DNA of 64,000 bases, taken from Streptomyces sp. NBC_01549 (GTDB taxonomy: Bacteria; Actinomycetota; Actinomycetes; Streptomycetales; Streptomycetaceae). The stretch's first letter is position 1, and the number at the start of each line of letters is the position of its first letter. Position numbers and translations under genes: made by a program. The notes beneath the pieces are model-generated. The model saw nothing but the letters and a program-made list of their open reading frames with translations. It did not search any database and was not told the origin of the DNA. Positions 9,072-16,569 of this stretch are shown in pieces. The stretch spans positions 124,001 to 188,000 of the forward strand of contig NZ_JAPEPW010000005.1 of the NCBI RefSeq assembly GCF_026339955.1, written 5' to 3'.

Positions 9072-10545
9072 GGGAGTGTCATGAATTAGGTGGGAACTTC
9101 ACCGGAAGGGACACCTGATGACGATCCAGAAGACTCACTCTCTCGAGACGGTGGGCGGCGTGTCGCTTGCCACTGACGGGGCGGCCGCGGACGGTGCGGG
9201 CATGAGGAGAACGCAGGAGTCCGTGGACGGGCTGGGCCTGGACCTGCTGGACGCGCTGACGCTGCTGGCCCAGGACAGGGTCCGCGGTGGTGGGCTGAGG
9301 CTGGTCGGTGAGGACGGTCTGCTGCCCGCGATCACGCAGCACCTGATGCAGGCCGCCCTGGAGGCCGAGCTGGATGAGCATCTGGCCGCCGAGGCCGAGC
9401 GCGGCGGCGGGCGGGGCTCGCGTTCGGGCGGCAACGGCCGTAACGGGTATCGCACGAAGAAGGTGATGAGTGAGGTCGGGCCGATCACGCTGCAGATCCC
9501 CCGTGACCGGCTGGGCACTTTCCGGCCCCGCATCCTGCCCAAGGGTGCCCGTCGCACCGGTGCTCTGGACGAGATGGTGCTCTCGCTGACCGCCCGCGGC
9601 ATGACCTCCGGGGAGATCGTCGCGCACCTTGAGGAGGTGTACGGGATGAAGACGTCCAAGGAGACGATCTCCACGATCACCGACAAGGCCCTGGACTCGA
9701 TGAACGAGTGGCGCACCCGCCCGCTCGACGCGGTCTACCCGGTCGTCTTCGTCGACGCCATCCACGTCAAGATCAGGGACGGGCAGGTCGCCAACAGGCC
9801 GATCTACGTGGCCATCGCGGTCACCGCCGACGGCTACCGCGATATCCTCGGCCTGTGGGCCGGCGACGGTGGCGAGGGCGCCAAGTTCTGGCAGCAAGTC
9901 CTCACCGACCTGCGTAATCGCGGGGTCAGAGACGTCCTCATGCTCGTCTGTGACGGGCTGTCCGCTCTGCCGGACGCGGTCGCGAACGTGTGGCCCCAAA
10001 CCGTTGTGCAGCGCTGCGTCGTTCACCTGATCCGGCAGAGCCTGCGCTACGCCTCCCGGCGGGACTGGCCCGAGGTCGCCGCCGACCTCAAGCCCGTCTA
10101 CACCGCCGTCAACGAGGCCCAGGCCCGCGAGCGGCTCGACGAGTTCGACGCCAAGTGGGGCCACAAATACGGCTCGATCGCCACCGTCTGGCAGCGCGCC
10201 TGGAGCGAGTTCGTACCCTTCCTGGCCTTCCCCGACTCCATCCGCGAGGTCGTCTACACGACCAACAGCATCGAGTCCCTCAACGCCCGCTACCGCCGCG
10301 CGGCCACCGCCTGCGGACACTTCCCCAACGAACAGGCAGCACTCAAGAGGATCTACCTGGCCACCCTCGCCCTCGACCCCTCCGGCCGGGGACGCAAACG
10401 CTGGAACAACAAGTGGAAGGCAGCATTGAACGAGTTCGACCAGCTCTTCGACGGCCGCCTTACCGCCGGACGGGTATAAGCCAGTCGGACCAACCAAAAA
10501 CCACTAGGCCAAAGGGCCTAAAAACACCTAAATCATGATAGACCC
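9072..10545 (+). mobile_element. Complete IS256-family element with 8-bp target duplication
   Basis: Imperfect inverted repeats (left GGGAGTGTCATGAATTAGG, right-end reverse complement GGGTCTATCATGATTTAGG) bound a 1474-bp element. Both ends are flanked by the direct repeat CTCTTTGG (9064-9071 and 10546-10553), an 8-bp duplication as expected for IS256 transposition. The single transposase ORF is intact, so the insertion looks recent and potentially active. Confidence 0.92.
9118..10479 (+). CDS. IS256 (Mutator-type) transposase
   Basis: At 453 aa this is a full-length IS256/Mutator transposase. The DDE residues are visible in VVFVDAIHVKI, LMLVCDGLSALPD and YTTNSIESLNARYRR. The signature NGYRTKKV...GPITLQIPRDRLGTF precedes the core, and the C terminus ends KRWNNKWKAALNEFDQLF as in the family. 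The ATG at 9118 follows an AAGGGACACCTG stretch. It is the only gene in the element. Confidence 0.96.
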   Translation: MTIQKTHSLETVGGVSLATDGAAADGAGMRRTQESVDGLGLDLLDALTLLAQDRVRGGGLRLVGEDGLLPAITQHLMQAALEAELDEHLAAEAERGGGRGSRSGGNGRNGYRTKKVMSEVGPITLQIPRDRLGTFRPRILPKGARRTGALDEMVLSLTARGMTSGEIVAHLEEVYGMKTSKETISTITDKALDSMNEWRTRPLDAVYPVVFVDAIHVKIRDGQVANRPIYVAIAVTADGYRDILGLWAGDGGEGAKFWQQVLTDLRNRGVRDVLMLVCDGLSALPDAVANVWPQTVVQRCVVHLIRQSLRYASRRDWPEVAADLKPVYTAVNEAQARERLDEFDAKWGHKYGSIATVWQRAWSEFVPFLAFPDSIREVVYTTNSIESLNARYRRAATACGHFPNEQAALKRIYLATLALDPSGRGRKRWNNKWKAALNEFDQLFDGRLTAGRV

Positions 10546-10680
10546 CTCTTTGGGTGCAGTTCCTGTGAGGGTCCTTCGTTGGGGTGATTCGCGAGGGTTT
10601 GGTATGTGCGTGGCGGGTCGGGTTTCTACTGATCTTTAAGGCCACTCTTGACGATCTGTCAGGGTGGGCATAAGGGCGGT

Positions 10681-11169
10681 ATGGGGACTTCGAATGCCGC
10701 GCTTTGGGGGCCGGCTGAGCGGGAGGCGCGGCGGATGCAGGCCGCCGACCTGTTCGAACAGGGTGTGAGGCAGGTGCGGGTGGCCCGGCTGCTGGGGGTG
10801 TCCCGGCAGGCGGTCGGCCAGTGGCATGCCGCGTGGCGGGCGGGCGGTCGTGAGGCGCTTGTGGCGCGGCCGAACGGGTCCCGCTCGTATCTGACGCCGC
10901 AGCAGGAGCAGGAGTTGCTGCGAGTGTTGCGCCTGGGAGCGTCGGCGCACGGCTGGGAGGGCCAGGGCTGGACGCTGTCGCGCATCGCGCGCGTGATCGA
11001 GGAGAGGTTCGGGGTGCGGTTCACGGTGCCGGGGGTGTGGTACCTCATGGACCGTCTGGGCTGGTCGTGGCAGGTCCCGAAGACGCAGGCGGTCCAGCGC
11101 GACGAGGAGGCGATCACAGCATGGCGCACGCAGACGTGGCCGGCGGTGTCCCATCCGGGCAAGCGGTGA
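10681..11169 (+). CDS. IS630 transposase, N-terminal ORF (HTH part)
   Basis: This reading frame encodes the DNA-binding half of an IS630 transposase: EREARRMQAADLFEQG, RVARLLGVSRQAVGQWHAAW (helix-turn-helix), and a second HTH ending GVWYLMDRLGWSWQVPK. It stops shortly after WRTQTWPAV, where family members normally run straight into the DDE domain. The catalytic half is in the -1 frame. The ATG at 10681 was preferred because it directly precedes the conserved region; the frame is open further upstream. Confidence 0.85.
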   Translation: MGTSNAALWGPAEREARRMQAADLFEQGVRQVRVARLLGVSRQAVGQWHAAWRAGGREALVARPNGSRSYLTPQQEQELLRVLRLGASAHGWEGQGWTLSRIARVIEERFGVRFTVPGVWYLMDRLGWSWQVPKTQAVQRDEEAITAWRTQTWPAVSHPGKR

Positions 11170-11720
11170 CCGAGGGGTGCTGGATCGTCTTCGAGGACGA
11201 GTCCGGGGCGGCGCTCACCGGGGTGGTGGGCCGTACCTGGGGGCAGCGGGGCGTCACACCGGTGATCAAGCTGAACGGGTCGCGCGGGGACCGGGAGAAC
11301 ATGGTGGCGTTCGTCGCCTACCGGCCCGGCTTCGAGCCGCGACTGTTCGTGTGGCACAAGAGCAGCGAGGGGTACACCAAGGAGCACTTCCCGCTCCTGC
11401 TGACCATGCTGCACGCCCGCCTCGGCGGCCCCGTCACGCTCGTGTGGGACAACTACTCCAGTCACACCAGCGCCGAGGTGCGCGAGTGGGCCAAGGAGCA
11501 GGAGCGCTGGCTGCGGATCGTCCAGCTGCCGCCTTACGCCCCCGAGCTGAACCCGGTGGAGCTCCTGTGGAAGATCGTCAAAGATCTCCTTGCGAACCGC
11601 GCATTCCGTTCGATTCGTGAGCTGGCGGAGGCCGCCGAAGCAGCGCTCAGCAAGATCAAGAAGGCGCCGCATCTCCTGCGTGGATTCCTTGCCGGAACCG
11701 GGCTGCCATTGCTGGAGTGA
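11121..11720 (+). CDS. IS630 transposase, catalytic DDE ORF
   Basis: The catalytic half carries CWIVFEDESG (first Asp), TLVWDNYSSHTS (second Asp) and YAPELNPVELLWKIVK (Glu), the IS630 DDE triad. It overlaps the HTH ORF in the -1 frame. The whole enzyme would need a frameshift between about 11121 and 11169. No canonical A-rich slippery heptamer is visible there, so a disabling indel is as likely as programmed frameshifting. The listed ATG may not be used. Confidence 0.85.
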   Translation: MAHADVAGGVPSGQAVTEGCWIVFEDESGAALTGVVGRTWGQRGVTPVIKLNGSRGDRENMVAFVAYRPGFEPRLFVWHKSSEGYTKEHFPLLLTMLHARLGGPVTLVWDNYSSHTSAEVREWAKEQERWLRIVQLPPYAPELNPVELLWKIVKDLLANRAFRSIRELAEAAEAALSKIKKAPHLLRGFLAGTGLPLLE

Positions 11721-11794
11721 CCGTCAAGCGCTGAGATAAAGATCAGTACCTTCGGCGGTGAGTCGTTCGCCGTGGGGTGGAGGCCCAGGGCTGA

Positions 11795-13299
11795 CACGGC
11801 AGCTGTAGTTCGTGAGGCGTGAGGCATCGCCGCTGGCCAGCGTGGTGGGTGGGGTGCCTGCGGCAGGGGTACGGCCACCGGCATCGTGATCTTGTGTGAC
11901 GAAGAATCAAGAAGCGGTGGCCGCGCAGGCCACGGTAGTACACGCCGGGTGGGACGGGCTGTTCGAGGGGTTGATGGGCCGGTTCGCGAGCTGCTTCCCG
12001 CGCCGGGAGACCCGGCTGACCTGCCGGAACATGGTCTCTGGGCTGCTGATGGTCAAGGAATCGGCGAACTGCTGGTCGTTGGCCGAGGCGATCGGCCACA
12101 GCGGTCCGCATGTCCTGCAGCACTTCTTGTCGAGGGCCCGCTTCGACACCGAGGCAGTCCGCCGGTCGGTCGCGGCCTGGACGGTGGAGCAACTCGGCGA
12201 GAGGGAGGTGATGTTGGTGGTGGACGAGACGGGCGATGAGAAGTCGTCCCTCGACGCGGTCGGCGCGGCCCGGCAGTACTCCGGGGCGCTGGGCGGGATC
12301 GGGCTGTGCCAGGTCGCGGTACACCTCTCCTACGTGAGTGCCGAGGGGCACGCGCTGGTCGACCGTCGGCTGTACCTGGGCGAGGCATGGGCGGCGGACG
12401 ACGAGCGCCGTGAGCTGGTCGGGGTGCCCGACGAGAGGGTGTTCGCCACCAAGCCGCAACTGGCCGGCGACATGCTGGAGGACGCCCACGCCTCGGGGGT
12501 GCACACCGCGTGGGTGGCCGCCGACGAGGTCTACGGTGGACGGGAGTTGCGTGCGCGGATCCGTGCGCTGGGCTACGGCTACGCGATCGCGGTACCCACC
12601 AGCCACCGGGTCACCACCCCGGGCGCCGGGAAGAAGAAGGTCACCGCGCTGCTGGAGCGGGTGCCGAAGCGGGCCTGGATGCGGCTGAGGACCGGCCATG
12701 GCACCAAGGCCGAGCGGCTCTACGACTGGGCGATGATCGACGTGAACCCCGACGATGCGCCGCCCGGACAGGCCGCCGGGCACAGCCAGGTCCTGGTCCG
12801 ACGCCACCGCCGCACCGGCACCCTTTCCTTCTACCGGACCTGGCACCCCGACCCGCAGCCGATATCGGTGCTGGTCAGCGCGGTCTGCCGCAGGTGGCGG
12901 GTCGAGGAGGACTTCCAGGGAGCCAAGGGCCTGGCCCACCTCGACACCGGCCAGGTCACCTGCTGGACGTCCTGGCACCGCTGGAGCCTCATGTCAATGA
13001 TCGCCTACGCACTTCTGGCCGTCGGCGCCCTCCACGAGCGGCAACGCGCCCACCCCGCCAACTCCGACGACGAGTTGGCCATGGTGCCCGTCAGCCCGCG
13101 CGAACTCCTCGCGCTATTGCGGGTCTTCGCCCTGCCAAGGCCCCGCCAGGACACCGATCCGGCACACGCCCTGCACTGGTCGAACTGGCGTCGCCGACAC
13201 CAGCATCGCGCGACGGCCTGCCACCGCCGCTGGAACAACGTCACAGCAGTGGCCATCGCATGACAGGAACCTCACGAGTCACGAACTACAGCTGCCGTG
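11795..13299 (+). mobile_element. IS701-family element with matched inverted repeats
   Basis: Left CACGGCAGCTGTAGTTCGTG and the reverse complement of the right end (CACGGCAGCTGTAGTTCGTG) match over 20 bp and resume after two mismatches (CGTGAGG). The enclosed 1.5 kb holds one intact transposase. No convincing short target duplication was found, so the exact outer base is uncertain by a few nucleotides. It starts 46 bp after the IS630 TA flank. Confidence 0.85.
11896..13263 (+). CDS. IS701-family transposase
   Basis: This 455-aa protein has the IS701 DDE pattern: VVDETGDEKSS, WVAADEVYGG and CRRWRVEEDFQGAKG. The conserved SWHRWSLMSMIAYALLAV helix follows the Glu motif. The N terminus (MGRFASCFPRRETRLTC) and overall length match intact family members. 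The GTG at 11896 is used; an ATG is not available nearby. It is the only gene inside the element. Confidence 0.95.
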   Translation: MTKNQEAVAAQATVVHAGWDGLFEGLMGRFASCFPRRETRLTCRNMVSGLLMVKESANCWSLAEAIGHSGPHVLQHFLSRARFDTEAVRRSVAAWTVEQLGEREVMLVVDETGDEKSSLDAVGAARQYSGALGGIGLCQVAVHLSYVSAEGHALVDRRLYLGEAWAADDERRELVGVPDERVFATKPQLAGDMLEDAHASGVHTAWVAADEVYGGRELRARIRALGYGYAIAVPTSHRVTTPGAGKKKVTALLERVPKRAWMRLRTGHGTKAERLYDWAMIDVNPDDAPPGQAAGHSQVLVRRHRRTGTLSFYRTWHPDPQPISVLVSAVCRRWRVEEDFQGAKGLAHLDTGQVTCWTSWHRWSLMSMIAYALLAVGALHERQRAHPANSDDELAMVPVSPRELLALLRVFALPRPRQDTDPAHALHWSNWRRRHQHRATACHRRWNNVTAVAIA

Positions 13300-13314
13300 A
13301 CGGAGGGGGAGCAA

Positions 13315-13860
13315 GTGTCACAGCTGTTCGGTGCACTGTCCGGGGGCCTCTTCGCTCTCGCTGGAGTTTCGGTCACCGGAGCGTTCACGCTCCTCAAGGG
13401 GCGCAAGGAGAGCGCGGACAAGGAACGGGACCGTCTGGAGCTGCGGCTGGAGCGTCAGCAGGAGGTGCGGCGGGCTGCCTACGCGGGGTTTCTCTGCGCT
13501 TGCCATCAGGCTGATGACAAGTTCATGGATGCGTGGGCGGCACCGCTTGGTGAGGACTCGGCGACGGCCGTCGTGGCGGCGAGAGAAGCCGCCCGTTCGA
13601 TCAGAGAGTGGCAGGTGACCGTTGCCCTAGCAGGACCGCGCAAAATGGCTGGGCTCACCGATGACTTGTGCAAGAAGTACACGACGGAACTCGTGGTCAT
13701 CAAGGATCTGAGGCAGGAGCACGCTACCGATCCGGGTTGTGCGGGGGACTATCGGACGCCAGAGCAGCAGCGCCAGGTTGAGGAACGCTGGGACGTCCAC
13801 TCCCTGATCGTGGGGGAGGGGCGCGCAGTTCTGGGCGGGGACCTCCCGCCTGGTCAATAG
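13315..13860 (+). CDS. Membrane-anchored coiled-coil protein of unknown function
   Basis: The frame is open from 13297, but a GTG at 13315 sits behind GGAGGGGGAGCA and is the better start, giving 181 aa. One N-terminal transmembrane segment (LSGGLFALAGVSVTGAFTLL) is followed by a charged coiled coil (KGRKESADKERDRLELRLERQQEVRR) and a helical soluble domain. The layout resembles small cytoplasm-facing membrane proteins common in Streptomyces. It begins immediately at the right end of the IS701 element, so its native promoter was probably displaced. It is the first non-IS gene after the OTU toxin, but nothing beyond position links it to immunity. Confidence 0.65.
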   Translation: MSQLFGALSGGLFALAGVSVTGAFTLLKGRKESADKERDRLELRLERQQEVRRAAYAGFLCACHQADDKFMDAWAAPLGEDSATAVVAAREAARSIREWQVTVALAGPRKMAGLTDDLCKKYTTELVVIKDLRQEHATDPGCAGDYRTPEQQRQVEERWDVHSLIVGEGRAVLGGDLPPGQ

Positions 13861-14055
13861 CCTGCGTGGCTGGCACACACAACAGCCTCGGGACCGAAGC
13901 CATTGATGTTGGTTGCAGTACTAGCCCCTTAGGGAGACAACATCCGTCCAGATCGGCATCGTCAGGATTCCATCGGGGATTGTGTCTGGACAACCCCCGC
14001 CACAAAGCTTGTCCCGTAACCCCTGGGACGGGGTGAAACAGCCCTGGTGAGCTGG

Positions 14056-14922
14056 TCAGTTGGGGGCTGCGGTCATGTGCAGGAGCTGTTGGTGGAGGCC
14101 GGGTCGGGCGAACAGCGCGGCGCCCGTATCCGTTCGCCGCTGGCCGGAGAGGTCGCTGAAGGTGCCGCCGGCCTCCTCGACGATGGGGATCAGTGCGGCG
14201 ATATCCCAGGGGCCGGCGCCCAGGAGGAGGAAGGCGTCGGCTTTTCCTGTTGCGACCAGGAGAGCGCCGTGGCAGGTGCCGGATCCGGTGGACGGCTTGC
14301 GGGGCGGCGGTGCGGTGGGGTCCACCGTGGACCAGTCGAGCGCGGGGAGCACGGTTGCGGTGCCTGCTGCGAGCCGCGCCGCAACCGCGCGTTCGGTTGC
14401 GCTCAATCGGGACGGAGGGGGCCAGATTCCGATGGCAGCATCCTTGGCGTTTCCTCCCGCCGTGAGCGTCAGTTGGCGCGGCGGTGCTGATGGATCGGAG
14501 GGGCACGGCCCCATCCAGGCCGCGCCGCCCGGGGTTGCCCACCAGCGGCGCCTGAGCGCGGGGGCGGAGACCATGCCCATGGTCACGACGCCGTGTTCTT
14601 CCAGGGCGATGAGGGTGCTCCATTCTGGCTCGCCCGCGAGGAAACTCGCTGTGCCGTCGATGGCATCGATGATCCATCGGCGGCTGCTCCGCCCATGGGC
14701 GCCGAACTCCTCACCAACGAACGCGTCGCCCGGATGGTCCGCACGGATCGACGCGCGCAGGGCACGTTCGATCTCCCGGTCCGCCACGGTGACCGGGCTC
14801 CCGTCGCGCTTGTCCTCGGCACCCAGGCCAGGTGCACGGAAGTAGTGCCGCGCGACCTCGTCTGCCTGATCAGCCACGCGGTGCGCCAGCGCCAGGTCTG
14901 CTGAGTCCGTCATGCAGCTCAC
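14056..14922 (-). CDS. Inositol monophosphatase family phosphatase
   Basis: This 288-aa protein shows the metal-binding motifs of the IMPase/FBPase/HisN superfamily: VGEEFG (Glu), WIIDAIDGTASFLAG (the D-x-D-G-T/S motif) and GPWDIAALIPIVEEAGG (second Asp). The enzymes are Mg-dependent and remove phosphate from inositol phosphate, histidinol phosphate or similar small substrates; the substrate cannot be told from sequence. Start is MSCMTDSAD, with a second possible Met three codons in. It lies on the opposite strand and its start faces the CRISPR array, with no operon partner. Confidence 0.9.
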   Translation of the reverse strand: MSCMTDSADLALAHRVADQADEVARHYFRAPGLGAEDKRDGSPVTVADREIERALRASIRADHPGDAFVGEEFGAHGRSSRRWIIDAIDGTASFLAGEPEWSTLIALEEHGVVTMGMVSAPALRRRWWATPGGAAWMGPCPSDPSAPPRQLTLTAGGNAKDAAIGIWPPPSRLSATERAVAARLAAGTATVLPALDWSTVDPTAPPPRKPSTGSGTCHGALLVATGKADAFLLLGAGPWDIAALIPIVEEAGGTFSDLSGQRRTDTGAALFARPGLHQQLLHMTAAPN

Positions 14923-15035
14923 TCTTCCGTCCGTCGATCGAGCAGGCGCGACTCCATCGCCGCAGAGATCATTTACGGGACAAAGCCTCAGGCAGGGGCG
15001 ATTCCACGGCTACGGTTGCCGTGGCCACGATCCGC

Positions 15036-16427
15036 GAACTACCCCCGCGGGCGCGGGGACGACGAGCCCTTGCGGCCGAAGAACGCCAGGATCTGAGAGC
15101 TACCCCCGCGGGCGCGGGGACGACACGACGGCGGTCAGCAGCATCAGGTACGTCCTCGAGCTACCCCCGCGGGCGCGGGGACGGCATCGTCTGGCCGTTG
15201 GGCTGCTTGACGGCCATGGAGCTACCCCCGCGGGTGCGGGGGACGACGCGGCAGCGGCCTTGAGGCGACGCTCGCTCACAGAGCTACCCCCGCGGGTGCG
15301 GGGACGACCGGAGGCAGCCCGTGTCTGAGACGACGCCCGGCGAGCTACCCCTGCGGGCGCGGGGACGACGGGCCCACGAGGAGTGGGTTACCGAAGGCGT
15401 CCGAGCAACCCCCGGGGGTGCGGGGACGACGCGACCGCGACCTTCGGCTTCCGAGTGGGGAGCTACCCCCGCAGGCGCGGGGACGACGCCCAGTTCGTGT
15501 CGCGGATGCGGAAGAAGTACGAGCTACCCCCGCGGGCGCGGGGACGACTGCTTATGGGCGCGGTCGATGGCGACCGTGTTCGAGCTACCCCCGCGGGTGC
15601 GGGGACGACGCGTCCTCGATCAGCTCGATGGCCCGCATGACCGAGCTACCCCCGCGGGCGCGGGGACGACGCCAGTGCCGCACGGGCAATCCCTGCCTCG
15701 CTCGAGCTACCCCCGCGGGCGTGGGGACGACGCTCATTCCGTGGGCGTCATCAACTCAAACCGGGAGCTACCCCCGCGGGCGCGGGGACGACGAGCCGTT
15801 CGGTGACTCGCCGAGACCGATGTCCGAGCTACCCCCGCGGACGCGGGGACGACGGATGGACCGACGGCCTGGTGGGGACCAGGCCGGAGCTACCCCCGCG
15901 GGCGCGGGGACGACCCGATCTCGATGGCAAGGACACTGATGGTCTGCGAGCTACCCCCGCGGACTCGGGGACGACCGGTCGATGATCGAGAACCACATCC
16001 GCCCGTACGAGCTACCCCCGCGGACGCGGGGACGACCAGTGCATCCTTGATCGTGGTGAAGTCATCCCGCGAGCTACCCCCGCGGGGCGGGGACGACGAG
16101 TGGTTCGAGCTTCCGGTTCCGGAGAGCCCAGAGCTACCCCCGCGGGCGCGGGGACGAGAAGCTACCCCTTCGGGCGGGGACGACATCACCAGGCAGTCCA
16201 GCCCGGTCGGCTGCCCCGAATACCCCCGCAGGCGCGGGGACGACGATCAGGCCAAGGTGCTGGCGAACCAGATGGGGGAGCTGCCCCCGCGGGCGCGGGG
16301 ACGACGGGCCGACGATCAGAGGGTTGCCGAACGCGTCCGAACTACCCCCGCCAGCGCGGGGACGACGACGTGGTTGATGTGGGTGTGCGGTATCCACGAG
16401 AGCTACCCCCGCGAGCGCGGGGACGAC
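15036..16427 (-). CRISPR. Type I-E CRISPR array 1, 24 repeats
   Basis: Twenty-four 28-nt repeats occur at a regular 61-nt period (28 + 33 nt). Read on the minus strand each begins GTCGTCCCCGC and ends GCGGGGGTAGCTC, the type I-E hairpin with a GGTAGCTC-like 8-nt handle, so crRNAs should be made leftward. Spacers are 33 nt except one of 29 nt (15431-15459), one of 34 and one of 32. Repeats at the right end are the most variable: some are 27 nt, and two repeats at 16131-16184 abut without a spacer. The right end is next to cas3. Spacers at 15370-15402 and 16306-16338 are related. Confidence 0.97.
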
Positions 16428-16569
16428 ACTTCTTGACCTGCGGCGATGCTAGCAAGAGTGTTCATCTTCCTTCACCTGCTCCGTGAGGCGGACCGGCATT
16501 TCAAGGGCGTTGTCAGTGGTGCCCTCTATGGTGCCGCTCAACTGTAGGCAGGGGCCGGGGGCGGGGCTG

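Larger units (their letters stand above)
10629..11746 (+). mobile_element. Complete IS630-family element flanked by TA
   Basis: Terminal inverted repeats share the outer TACTGATCTTTA (including the flanking TA) and an inner CTTGACG. The left end is at 10629 and the right end at 11746, with TA on both outer sides (10627-10628 and 11747-11748), the target duplication characteristic of IS630/Tc1-mariner. It lies 75 bp after the right target duplication of the IS256 element. Confidence 0.92.

Noticed and set aside
13724..14677. 317-aa minus-strand ORF overlapping the inositol monophosphatase gene
   Set aside because: It is an Arg/Pro/His-rich shadow frame; the phosphatase frame has all metal-binding motifs.
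14832..16486. Many overlapping ORFs with repeated ELPPRARGR, SYPRGRGDD and ATPAGAGTT motifs
   Set aside because: These are translations of the CRISPR repeats in three frames; the 61-nt unit does not encode a protein.
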